DNA of 64,000 nt from Saliphagus infecundisoli (lineage in GTDB: Archaea > Halobacteriota > Halobacteria > Halobacteriales > Natrialbaceae): NCBI RefSeq assembly GCF_020177375.1, contig NZ_JAIWHV010000002.1:372001-436000 (forward strand). The letters run 5' to 3'. Below the pieces are notes generated by a model that saw nothing but the letters and a program-made list of their open reading frames with translations, was not told the origin of the DNA and did no database searches. Position numbers and translations under genes: made by a program. Positions 53,699 through 61,955 of the stretch are shown in pieces. Numbering within the stretch: position 1 is the stretch's first letter; each line of letters opens with the position of its first letter.

Positions 53699-54796
53699 AT
53701 GCTGCTGATCCTCTGTGTCGACCTCGACGACGACCTCGGCCGCAAGACCGGCTTCTCGACGCCGGTCATCGGCCGCGAGGCAGTCGAGGAGGCCGCGGTC
53801 GCGCTCGCGACCGAGGACCCCGAGGACAGCGACGTCAACGTCCTCTTCCAGGGGGTCCACGTCTACGACGACCTCGCGAGCGAGGGCGAGAGCGTCGAGG
53901 TCGCCGCCGTCACCGGCAACGAGGAGGGCGACGTCGCCGCCAACCGCGAGGTCGGCGACGAGGTAGACACCGTCCTCGCGAGCCTCCAAACCGGGGAGGA
54001 CGTCACCGCGCTCGTCATCACCGACGGCGCCCAGGACGAGTCCGTCCTGCCGGTGATCCGTTCTCGGGTGCCCATCGACGGCGTCCGCCGCGTCGTCGTC
54101 CGCCAGGCCCAGAACCTGGAGTCGATCTACTACACGATGAAGCAGGTCCTCGCGGACCCCGAGACCCGGGGGACGATCCTGATCCCGATGGGCATCCTCC
54201 TCTTGATCTACCCGCTCGCGCTCGTCGGCGCCGTCTTCAGCCTCCCGGGGCTCGTGATCGGATCGACGGCCGCCCTCCTGGGACTGTACCTCATCTCGCG
54301 GGGCCTCGCGCTCGGCGACCGGATCGACGAGGCCGCCGAGGGCGCCCGCCGGTCGCTGTACGCCGGTCGGATGACCCTGATCGCCTACGTCGTCGCCGTC
54401 GCCCTGCTGATTCTGGGGGGCGTAAACGGGATGAACGCGGTCTCGGACGTGGGGGCGTCGGCAGGCGCCGCCGACGCCCCGGTGGCGCTCGCGGCGTTCG
54501 TCTACGGCGCCGTCCAGTGGGTCGCCGCCGCCGGCGTCACGACCAGCCTGGGCCAGATCACCGACGAGTACATCGCCGACCGCCTCGAGTGGCGCTACCT
54601 CAACGCGCCCTTCTACGTGATCGCGATCGCGGTCGTCCTCCACGCGGTGAGCGCGTACTTCCTCGATCTGGCCTCGACGTCGTACCTGGCGACGGCGCTC
54701 ACGGCGGGCACCGTACTCGGAATCGTGAGCACGCTCGCCTTCGCCGTCGCCGAGTCCCGGCTCTCGGAGGGCGGGCGGCGCGTCGAGGGCGCCTGA
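53699..54796 (+). CDS. DUF373 family membrane protein
   Basis: The 365-residue protein starts MLLILCVDLDDDLGRKTGFS, the DUF373 opening. An N-terminal soluble domain (about 1-155; LVITDGAQDESVLPVI, VVVRQAQNLESIYYTMKQVL) precedes about six membrane spans from ILIPMGILLLIYPLALVGAVF to TALTAGTVLGIVSTLAFAVAE. DUF373 is widespread in archaea and has no known function. ccttatcc lies about 27 nt upstream of the ATG. Confidence 0.92.
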   Translation: MLLILCVDLDDDLGRKTGFSTPVIGREAVEEAAVALATEDPEDSDVNVLFQGVHVYDDLASEGESVEVAAVTGNEEGDVAANREVGDEVDTVLASLQTGEDVTALVITDGAQDESVLPVIRSRVPIDGVRRVVVRQAQNLESIYYTMKQVLADPETRGTILIPMGILLLIYPLALVGAVFSLPGLVIGSTAALLGLYLISRGLALGDRIDEAAEGARRSLYAGRMTLIAYVVAVALLILGGVNGMNAVSDVGASAGAADAPVALAAFVYGAVQWVAAAGVTTSLGQITDEYIADRLEWRYLNAPFYVIAIAVVLHAVSAYFLDLASTSYLATALTAGTVLGIVSTLAFAVAESRLSEGGRRVEGA

Positions 54797-54869
54797 ACGG
54801 TCGCAGAGACCCGATCACGGACTCCGGCGTCCACAGTACTTATGGATCGCTGTCGACTCTTCCGGGGGT

Positions 54870-56855
54870 ATGGAGGGGTTCGGCGACGCCATCGACGGCT
54901 ACGTCGACGTTGAGGACGGAATGGCGCGATACGTCCTGGCCCGGGCGGAAGAGCAGTTCGCGGACGCGCGGGCCGAAAAGCGCTCGATCGATAGCCGCGA
55001 GGAGTTCGAACGGCGCCGCGAGGACGTCCGAGCGGCCTTTCGCTCAAGCATCGGCGGGCTCCCCGACCGGATGGCGGACCCGTCGATCGAGACGACGGGC
55101 CGGCTCGACCGGACAGGGTACGCGATCGAATCGGTCGTCTTCGAGAGTCGGCCGGACTTTCACGTGACTGCAAACTGTTACGTTCCCGACGGCCGGGGGC
55201 CACATCCCGCAGTTCTCTTTCTCTGTGGCCACGTCGACGACCCGAAGGCGGATCCGTACAACCAGCGGGCCTGCATCGAACTGGCGCGCAACGGGTTCGT
55301 CGTTCTCATCGTCGACCCGATCGCTCAGGGCGAGCGCCTCCAGTATCGCGATCCAGAGACCGGCGAGGCTATTGTCGCGGGCGGCGGCGGGGTGTTCGCC
55401 CACTGCTATGCGGGCCAGAAGTGTTTCTACGCCGGGGCAAACCTCGCCCGGTACATGATCCATGATGCCCGGTGCGGGCTCGACTACCTCGAGGCGCGAG
55501 CCGACGTCGACGGCGACCGGATCGGCGCCACCGGTTCCTCCGGCGGCGGGATCCAGACGCTGTACCTCGCCGCCCTCGACGACCGGGTCGCCGCTGCTGC
55601 GCCGTGTTGTTCGGTCACCACGCGCAGGGAGTGGCTGAAGACGGGCAAGCGGATCGACGCCGAACAGTCGATCCCCGCCGCGATCCCCCGAGGAATCGAC
55701 TACGACGACCTGCTCACGAGGATGGCACCACGGCCGGTCTGCGTTGGCGCCGCCGCCTCGGACGAGTATTTTCCGATCGAGGGCAGCCGGGAGGCGGTCG
55801 ATCGCACCCGCCGGATCTACGACCTGTACGGCGCCGGGGAACGGGTGAACTTCGTCGTCGCCGACCGTCCCCACTGCTCGGTGTACGAACTCGGCGACGG
55901 CGTCCTCGAGTGGCTCTGTGAACGTCTGGGCGACGACGAGTACACCTCCCACGAGGACGTCCCTATCGCCGCCCGGACCGAACTGCGGTGTACGCCTGCG
56001 GGAAGCGTCCGCGAGGCCTACCCCGACGAGCGGACGATCGACGACCTGATCCGGGAGTACGTCGCGGAAACGACGCCGGGTGGAACGGGATCGGACGACG
56101 GCGTCGAATCGGATCCCTCGGGGATGCGAGACGCCGTGATCGAGACGTTCGACCTCGACCGCGAGGGCTGTGAACTCTCGCCGCGGGTCGTCGAGCGAAC
56201 CACCGTCAAGGGGCTGGACGTCGAACGGCTCTGGTTCAAGACCGAGCGTGATCCGGACGCCGTCGTGGCGGGTGTCCTCGTCTCCGATCCGCGATCGGCG
56301 GCCGACGGTCCCGCAGTGGTCCTCTACGAGGGTGGGACGGAGGAACTCCCCGCCCGGAGCGACGATGTCGCGGCTCTCGCGGCGGAGTACGGGGCGGTTC
56401 TGGTCTTCGATCCTCGTGGGGTCGGCGCGGTTCGGAACCGAGAGATTCCGATCCCGACCTGGGTCGAGGACTACTACGGGATCTACGGCACCGAGTTCAA
56501 ACTCGCCTACGACGCCTTGCTGCTCGGGACCTCCCTGCTCGGGATGCGGGTCTACGACGTCATCCGGGCCGCAGAGTTCCTCTGCCAAGAAACCGGCGGC
56601 GACCGCGTCTCCTTCGTCGGCGAGGGGACCGGCGCGACCCACGCGCTGTACGCTGCGGCCGCTGCCCGGGACGTAGACCGGGTCGCCCTTCGAGACATGG
56701 CCCCGAGCTTCGCTGAGATGGCGACTGATCGAAACCCCCCGTTCCGACCGGAGCTCACCGCGTTTGACGTCGTCAGGACGTGCGACCGAGAGCGGACACT
56801 CGCCGCGCTCGCCCGTCGAAACGTAGCCGTCGAGAGCGGCGAGCCATCGGCGTAG
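54870..56855 (+). CDS. Two-domain alpha/beta hydrolase (acetylxylan-esterase-like)
   Basis: This 661-residue protein carries a catalytic alpha/beta-hydrolase domain in residues about 80-370. FLCGHVDDPKADPYNQRACI is followed by the nucleophile elbow GSSGGG (Ser224), an Asp in AAASDEYFPIEG and a His in ADRPHCSVYELG. The architecture resembles bacterial acetylxylan or carbohydrate esterases. Residues about 430-650 look like a second, degenerate hydrolase domain: its elbow reads GEGTGA, without Ser. No signal peptide is seen. It may act on acylated sugars imported by the cell. acttatgg is about 28 nt upstream of the ATG. Confidence 0.82.
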   Translation: MEGFGDAIDGYVDVEDGMARYVLARAEEQFADARAEKRSIDSREEFERRREDVRAAFRSSIGGLPDRMADPSIETTGRLDRTGYAIESVVFESRPDFHVTANCYVPDGRGPHPAVLFLCGHVDDPKADPYNQRACIELARNGFVVLIVDPIAQGERLQYRDPETGEAIVAGGGGVFAHCYAGQKCFYAGANLARYMIHDARCGLDYLEARADVDGDRIGATGSSGGGIQTLYLAALDDRVAAAAPCCSVTTRREWLKTGKRIDAEQSIPAAIPRGIDYDDLLTRMAPRPVCVGAAASDEYFPIEGSREAVDRTRRIYDLYGAGERVNFVVADRPHCSVYELGDGVLEWLCERLGDDEYTSHEDVPIAARTELRCTPAGSVREAYPDERTIDDLIREYVAETTPGGTGSDDGVESDPSGMRDAVIETFDLDREGCELSPRVVERTTVKGLDVERLWFKTERDPDAVVAGVLVSDPRSAADGPAVVLYEGGTEELPARSDDVAALAAEYGAVLVFDPRGVGAVRNREIPIPTWVEDYYGIYGTEFKLAYDALLLGTSLLGMRVYDVIRAAEFLCQETGGDRVSFVGEGTGATHALYAAAAARDVDRVALRDMAPSFAEMATDRNPPFRPELTAFDVVRTCDRERTLAALARRNVAVESGEPSA

Positions 56856-56870
56856 GAATCGGGAGAACGC

Positions 56871-57068
56871 CTAGAACTCGTGTTCGACCTGGTCCTTGTC
56901 GGCTTTCTGGATGATGATCTTGTCCTCCCGGACGCGAACGAAGACCTCGTCGCCGATGTCCATCCCCGCGACGGCAAGTTCGTCCTCGTGGAGGTTGAGG
57001 TGGACGTTGTGGTAGTCGCCGTCCTCGTCTTTCGCCCCGCTCGGGCTCAACTTCTTTTTCCGTACCAT
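56871..57068 (-). CDS. AbrB/SpoVT-like small protein
   Basis: The 65-residue protein MVRKKKLSPSGAKDEDGDYH continues into NVHLNLHEDELAVAGMDIGD and EVFVRVREDKIIIQKAD. The pattern of short strands with GDEVFVRV and IIIQ is that of the swapped-hairpin AbrB fold, which binds DNA. The basic N-terminus supports this. It is widely conserved in haloarchaea. Convergent with the esterase gene and divergent from mc1. Confidence 0.75.
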   Translation of the reverse strand: MVRKKKLSPSGAKDEDGDYHNVHLNLHEDELAVAGMDIGDEVFVRVREDKIIIQKADKDQVEHEF

Positions 57069-57299
57069 CGCGGTGTTCTATCCCGACCCTCGCCGTAGGA
57101 TACACTTAAGTGTTTTCTACCCACTGGCGACTGACTCGATCACGTACCGGTCCGATCACCGACGGGTGTCGCGGTTCGACCGGCGCGTCTCCGGCAAGGA
57201 CCGGCGGCACGATATACTTAAAGATACCGGCGCCGGCGGCCGGTTTCCGGGGATATCTTTATGTCATATCGTGTGCTGAATTGGCACGGAGGCAAAACC

Positions 57300-57605
57300 A
57301 TGGTACGAGAAGACGGCAAGCGAAACTTCGCGCTGCGCGAGTCCGACGACGAATCGAGCGTGTTCTCCGGGAACACGCCCCGACAGGCCGCCCTCAAGGC
57401 GGCCCGGCGGCTCGAGCCCGGCTCGAGCGAGGACGCCGCCGACCGGACCGAACTGCGGCTCCGGGAGAAAGGCACCGACAAGGTCCACATCTACGACGGC
57501 TGGGCCTGGGAGGAGACGGCTCCCGACGACAAACCCGACTGGATGCCCGAGGACATCACCGAGGCCAACGTCTCGAAGAAGGGAATCGAACACCTAGAGG
57601 AGTAG
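57300..57605 (+). CDS. mc1: Non-histone chromosomal protein MC1
   Basis: The 101-residue DNA-bending protein aligns along its length with Methanosarcina MC1: KRNFALRESDDESSVFSGNT, PRQAALKAARRLEPGS, LRLREKGTDKVHIYDGWAWEE and PDWMPEDITEANVSKKGIEHL. The start at 57300 is favoured over an in-frame ATG at 57261 because tttatg (about 57269-57274) lies 27 nt before it. Compared with methanogen MC1 it has more acidic residues, as usual for halophiles. Confidence 0.93.
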   Translation: MVREDGKRNFALRESDDESSVFSGNTPRQAALKAARRLEPGSSEDAADRTELRLREKGTDKVHIYDGWAWEETAPDDKPDWMPEDITEANVSKKGIEHLEE

Positions 57606-57677
57606 CCCGTCCCGTCGTCGGTCGGGTGCGGTGCCCGGCTCGCGAGCCCTCGGCTCGCGACAGTGCCGTCTTCTATC

Positions 57678-57759
57678 ATAGGGTCGGAGACGACGATTTA
57701 TCGTTCGGTCGTGGTACCGTGTCGCGACGGACGGCGCACTGACTGGTCTCCGACCCTAT
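57678..57759. repeat. 14-bp perfect inverted repeat at the metX 3' end
   Basis: ATAGGGTCGGAGAC (57678-57691) and its reverse complement (57746-57759) bracket 54 bp between mc1 and metX. The right arm is part of the 21-nt sequence also found after the RNB nuclease gene at 39317. Function unknown: 3' processing or termination signal, or a small mobile relic. Confidence 0.55.
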
Positions 57760-58955
57760 CAGTCCGAAAAGAGACTCGTGTGGACGGGCGCGAACTCGTC
57801 GTCGGGGTCGCGGACGTCCGTGATCGCCCGGCCGGCCAGTCCCTCGGCGAGCAACGCCGAAAGCGGCGGGCCGACCTTCTCGGGTTCGACGAGGAAGGCG
57901 TCGTGACCGTGGTCGGAGTCGACCACGTGGTGGGCGACCGAGACGCCGGCCTCGCGACAGGCGTCGGCCAGGGCGTCCGATTGGGCGACCGTAAAGTGCC
58001 AGTCGCCGGTAAAGGACAGACAGAGCAGTTCGCCGTCGAACGCCGCCAGCGCGTCGGCATCCGACTCGTAGCCCGCCGAGAGGTCGAAGTCGTCCATCGC
58101 CCGCGTCAGGTAGAGGTAGCTGTTGGCGTCGAACCGATCCGTGAAGCTCTCGGCCTGATAGTCGAGATAGGACTCGACCTCACGGTAGGGAAAGAAGGCC
58201 GCCGCGGGGTCGGGGGGGTCCTCGCGCGTGGCGTCCCTGCCCGCCGACCGGCGGCCGAACTTCCGGTCCATCGAGGCCTTCGAGAGGTACATCAGGTGGC
58301 CGATCTGGCGGGCCCGCGCCAGTCCCGCCTCGGGTTCCGGGCCCCCATAATAGTGGCCGCCGTTCCAGTCGGGGTCGCTCGTGATCGCCCGCCGGGCGAT
58401 GGCGTCGAGACCGAGACACTGGGCGTCGAGTCGGGCGGCCCCCGCCACCGAGGCCGCTCGCTCGACGTCGTCGGGATACCGCCGGAGCCAGTCTAAGACG
58501 TTCATCGCGCCGACGCTCCCGCCGACGACGGCGTGGAGCCGGCCGACGCCGAGCTCGTCGAGCAGCTTTCGCTGGGCGCGGGTCCAGTCGCCGACGGTGA
58601 CGGGCGGGAAGTCGGTGCCGTACGGTTCGCCCGTCTCGGGGTTCTCGCTTGCGGGCCCCGTCGTGCCGTAACAGGAGCCGGGAACGTTCGCACAGACGAC
58701 GTAGTACTCGGTTGTGTCGATGGCCTTCCCGGGGCCGACGACGTCGCCCCACCAGGCGCGGGCCTGGCCCGCGGTTTCGTCGCCCGCGTCGGGACGGCGC
58801 GCGACGTGGGCACTCCCCGTGAGGGCGTGACAGGCAAGCACCGCGTTCTCGCCGTCGAACTCGCCGTAGCTCTCGTAGGCGACCTCGAGTTCGGGGATCG
58901 ACTCCCCACACTCGAAGGTGAACGCGCCGAGGGAGACGGCGTCCCGCGTCGTCAC
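57759..58955 (-). CDS. metX: Homoserine O-acetyltransferase
   Basis: The 398-residue alpha/beta hydrolase acetylates homoserine with acetyl-CoA, the first step of direct sulfhydrylation to homocysteine. The start chosen is GTG ([20 protein letters not shown]), where homology begins. A TATA-like ttatatt (centre about 59037) would start transcription near 59008, downstream of the ATG at 59021 that would extend the protein. It shows [28 protein letters not shown], the nucleophile [14 protein letters not shown] and the DSDHGHDAF His. A leader frame overlaps the GTG. metZ lies just upstream on the same strand. Confidence 0.93.
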   Translation of the reverse strand: MTTRDAVSLGAFTFECGESIPELEVAYESYGEFDGENAVLACHALTGSAHVARRPDAGDETAGQARAWWGDVVGPGKAIDTTEYYVVCANVPGSCYGTTGPASENPETGEPYGTDFPPVTVGDWTRAQRKLLDELGVGRLHAVVGGSVGAMNVLDWLRRYPDDVERAASVAGAARLDAQCLGLDAIARRAITSDPDWNGGHYYGGPEPEAGLARARQIGHLMYLSKASMDRKFGRRSAGRDATREDPPDPAAAFFPYREVESYLDYQAESFTDRFDANSYLYLTRAMDDFDLSAGYESDADALAAFDGELLCLSFTGDWHFTVAQSDALADACREAGVSVAHHVVDSDHGHDAFLVEPEKVGPPLSALLAEGLAGRAITDVRDPDDEFAPVHTSLFSD

Positions 58956-59008
58956 GGTTCCCCCCGCTCCCCGGACCGCCCCGCACGTCGCTGGTCCCGC
59001 ACACTCAT
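58952..59008 (-). CDS. Putative 18-aa leader peptide coupled to metX
   Basis: The mini-frame [18 protein letters not shown] ends in TGA that overlaps the metX GTG (GTGA). Its ATG lies about 29 nt from the TATA-like ttatatt, so it would be the 5' end of a leaderless metX message. It starts with the same four residues as the metZ leader at 60371-60403. No run of Met or Cys codons is present. Confidence 0.45.
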   Translation of the reverse strand: MSVRDQRRAGRSGERGEP

Positions 59009-59072
59009 ACGTGATGTGCATAGAACTCGGTGACAATATAACCCGTAGTTACGGTAAGTTCTGCTCCGACCG

Positions 59073-60374
59073 TCACTCCGTCGCCGCCGAGATCGCCCGC
59101 TCCAAGTCGGCCAGAATATCCGCCGGGTCCTCGATCCCGACCGAGAGTCTGACGAGGTCGGGTGTGACCCCCGCTTCCTCTTGTTCCTCGGGGGTGAGCT
59201 GGCCGTGGGTCGTGCTCGCGGGGTGGATCACGAGCGTTTTCGCGTCGCCGATGTTCGCGAGGAACTGGGCGACCTCGACCTCCTCGCAGAACCGCTTGCC
59301 GGCATCGTACCCGCCGTCGAGACCGAACGCGATCATCCCGCCGTAGTCGGTGAGGTACTCCGTGGCATTGTCGTGGGTCGGGTGACCCTCGAGTCCGGGA
59401 TAGGTCACCCATGCCACCTCGTCGTGGTCGGCGAGGTAGTCGGCGACGACTGCGGCGTTCTCGCAGTGCTGGCGCATTCTGAGCGGGAGGGTTTCCAGCC
59501 CCTGGAGGGTCTGCCAGGCGTCGAACGGCGACTGCTGGTTGCCGAGACTGCGGAGCGACCGGAAACGGACCGCGGCGGCGAAGGGTGCCTCCGCGAAGTC
59601 CCGCGAGAAGTCGACGTCGTGGTAGGCGGGGTTCTGGCCCGCGATCTCCCCGTAGCCGTGATCGCCCCAGGGAAAGGAGCCGCCGTCGACGAGGATGCCG
59701 CCGACCGTCGTGCCGGAACCGTGGATCCACTTCGTCGTCGATTCCCAGACGACGTCCGCACCGTGCTCTAGGGGGCGACAGAGCGCGGGCGTCGCGAACG
59801 TGTTGTCCACGACGAGGGGAACCCCGTGGCTGTGGGCGATCTCGGCGACCCGTTCGAAGTCCGGCGTCACGAGCGAGGGGTTTCCCACCGTTTCGACGTG
59901 GACGAACGCCGTATCCGCATCGATCGCCGCCTCGTAGGCGTCGTACTCGAGGGTCGGGACGAACCGCGTCTCGATCTCCCGGCGGGCGGCGGTCTTCGCG
60001 AAGTAGGCGGTCGTTCCGCCGTAGGTGTCCGTCGAGCAGACGACGTTGTCGCCGCCGGCGGCGAGGATCAGCGTCGCCGAGTCGAGGGCGGCCATCCCCG
60101 AGGCGGTCGCGACCGCCCCCGGAGCACCCTCGAGGGAGGCCAGTCGGTCCTCCAGGACCTCGACGGTCGGGTTCGAGATCCGCGAGTAGATGTGGCCCTC
60201 GCCCTCGAGGGCGTAGAGTTCCGCGGCGCTCGCGGCGTCCTCGAAGCGGTAGGAGGTCGTCTGGTGGATCGGCGGCGCCACCGCGCCGGTCGCCGGATCC
60301 GGCCGTTGGCCGGCGTGGACGCTTCGAGTACCGAACCGATCGGAATCGCCGTCGTCCTCCGGGTCGTCGCTCAT
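59073..60374 (-). CDS. metZ: O-acetylhomoserine sulfhydrylase
   Basis: The 433-residue PLP enzyme makes homocysteine from O-acetylhomoserine and sulfide. The start MSDDPEDDGDSDRFGTRSVH is followed by APPIHQTTSYRFEDAASAAE, YSRISNPTVEVLEDRLASLE, the PLP-stacking region VVCSTDTYGGTTAYF, VVDNTFATPALCRPLEHGAD and the PLP lysine in WESTTKWIHGSGTTVGG. FLANIGDAKTLVIHPASTTH matches the sulfhydrylase/gamma-synthase class. It lies 64 bp upstream of the metX leader. Its ATG overlaps the stop of a 10-aa mini-frame. metY is an alternative symbol. Confidence 0.93.
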   Translation of the reverse strand: MSDDPEDDGDSDRFGTRSVHAGQRPDPATGAVAPPIHQTTSYRFEDAASAAELYALEGEGHIYSRISNPTVEVLEDRLASLEGAPGAVATASGMAALDSATLILAAGGDNVVCSTDTYGGTTAYFAKTAARREIETRFVPTLEYDAYEAAIDADTAFVHVETVGNPSLVTPDFERVAEIAHSHGVPLVVDNTFATPALCRPLEHGADVVWESTTKWIHGSGTTVGGILVDGGSFPWGDHGYGEIAGQNPAYHDVDFSRDFAEAPFAAAVRFRSLRSLGNQQSPFDAWQTLQGLETLPLRMRQHCENAAVVADYLADHDEVAWVTYPGLEGHPTHDNATEYLTDYGGMIAFGLDGGYDAGKRFCEEVEVAQFLANIGDAKTLVIHPASTTHGQLTPEEQEEAGVTPDLVRLSVGIEDPADILADLERAISAATE

Positions 60375-60403
60375 GTTTTGGACGCATACTCCCGGACACT
60401 CAT
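60371..60403 (-). CDS. Putative 10-aa leader peptide coupled to metZ
   Basis: The mini-frame MSVREYASKT ends in TGA overlapping the metZ ATG (ATGA). A 15-nt stretch around its start (tcccggacactcata on the plus strand) matches the metX leader start with one difference. No clear TATA element is visible 27 nt upstream. It is too short to judge by composition, so its support is the match to the metX leader and the exact overlap. Confidence 0.45.
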   Translation of the reverse strand: MSVREYASKT

Positions 60404-60516
60404 ATGACTGCCAGTAACGGCAACGTTGACCGGCCGCGGGTCGATCCTTCACGCCGCCCGGTGTGTCCTCGGATCGACGCGGACCACGGCCGCGCCGAAG
60501 ATGAACGGACGCCTTC

Positions 60517-61782
60517 ATGTCGCTCCGAGCCCAACCGACGGACGTGTACTCGAGGGAACGAAACGACCGCGACCGTGCCCTGCTGGCGGCGGTCGTCTTC
60601 GCCGTCCTCTTCTCCCAGCTCCTGTTGTATCCCGGCGTCTCGACGCTCGTCGAGGCCCTCGGCGCGGATCCCGGCGCCTCGGCCTTGATGGGGACGGCCC
60701 TCGAGGCGAGCATGTGGTTCGTCGTCGCGGAGTTCGTCGGCTACGTCGCGTTCGTCGGCGTCTGGGGCGTCGCGAGCGACGCCGCCGGCCGCCGGACCCC
60801 CTTCATCGTCGCCGGGGCGCTCGCGGGCGCGGCCGGCTACGCCGCGCTCGCAGCCGTCCCCGCGGTCGGATCTCTCCCCTTCGAGGCCGTCCTCCTCCTG
60901 CGAATCTGCCAGGGTGCGATGACCATCGGCCCGTTCTCGCTGACGATGACGATGCTGATGGACCTAGAGGGCGGTCACGGCCGGAACATGGGTGCGGCGG
61001 GGATCGCCATCGGACTGGGCGCCGCCCTCGGCGCGCCGATGGGCGGCGCGCTCACGGAGGTCGACCCGATCGCCCCGCTCGCGGTCGCCGCCGCCCTGCT
61101 CGTCTGCGTGGGCGGGCTCGTCACCCGCGTCCCCGACCGATCACCCGGTTCCCGGCGCACCCCGCATGCGGTCGTCGCGGGGGTCCGGCGAACCCCTCAG
61201 CTCCTCCTTCCCTACGCCTTCGGTCTGATCGACCGACTCACCGCGGGCTTTTTCGCGCTCGTCGGCACCCTCTACTTCCAGGCCATGTTCGACGTCGGCC
61301 CCGCGACGACGGGGCTCTTGCTCGCCTGTTTTTTCGCCCCCTTCGCCCTGCTCCAGTACCCGATGGGAGCCCTCTCCGATCGGATCGGACGGGTGCCCCC
61401 GATCGTCGTCGGCTCGGTCTGCTACGGCGTCGGCATCCTCGCGGTCGGCGCCGCGCCCACGGTCGGGCTCGCAGCCGCGGCGATGGTCGTCGTCGGCGTC
61501 CTCGGCGCGATGGTCTCTCCCGCGACGATGGCGCTGGTCACCGATCTCGCGGCCAACGACGAACGGGGGATCGCGATGGCCGGCTTCAACGTCGCCGGCA
61601 GCCTCGGCTTCCTCGCGGGCTTCCTGATCGGGGGGACCGTCGCCGAGGCCTACGGCTACGGGCTGGCTTTCCTCGTCGTCGGCGGCTTAGAGGTTGCCAT
61701 TGCGGTCATCGCCGCCCCGGTCCTGCTCCGACTCTCGATCGAGGACGGGAGCCGCTTTCTCTCGCGGGCCGACGACTCTTGA
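60517..61782 (+). CDS. MFS transporter
   Basis: The 421-residue protein has about 12 membrane spans, beginning ALLAAVVFAVLFSQLLLYPG. The loop 2-3 signature appears as GVASDAAGRRTPFIVAGAL, with the repeat GALSDRIGRVPPIVVGSVC in the second half. The central loop is RVPDRSPGSRRTPHAVVAGV. It resembles drug/proton antiporter or YcaD-type carriers; the substrate is not evident. The 142 bp between it and metZ contain no gene apart from the metZ leader. Confidence 0.9.
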   Translation: MSLRAQPTDVYSRERNDRDRALLAAVVFAVLFSQLLLYPGVSTLVEALGADPGASALMGTALEASMWFVVAEFVGYVAFVGVWGVASDAAGRRTPFIVAGALAGAAGYAALAAVPAVGSLPFEAVLLLRICQGAMTIGPFSLTMTMLMDLEGGHGRNMGAAGIAIGLGAALGAPMGGALTEVDPIAPLAVAAALLVCVGGLVTRVPDRSPGSRRTPHAVVAGVRRTPQLLLPYAFGLIDRLTAGFFALVGTLYFQAMFDVGPATTGLLLACFFAPFALLQYPMGALSDRIGRVPPIVVGSVCYGVGILAVGAAPTVGLAAAAMVVVGVLGAMVSPATMALVTDLAANDERGIAMAGFNVAGSLGFLAGFLIGGTVAEAYGYGLAFLVVGGLEVAIAVIAAPVLLRLSIEDGSRFLSRADDS

Positions 61783-61955
61783 AAGGGTCTCTGGCTCCCA
61801 CTCGACGGACGAGTCGTCGCCGCTCGCGTGTCGCTTCGCTCCCGCTCGCAGTTTTGAGGACGCTCCAACCGGTCGCGTCCTCGCCTACGGCGACAAACGC
61901 TGCCGGTCCGGCGGGACTCGTTTCACTCGCCTCGCTGGCTCTCAGAGACCTCGTC

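Noticed and set aside
59009-59036. Longer metX starts at ATG 59021 or further upstream
   Set aside because: The extension does not resemble MetX N-termini, and the TATA-like element would start transcription downstream of that ATG.
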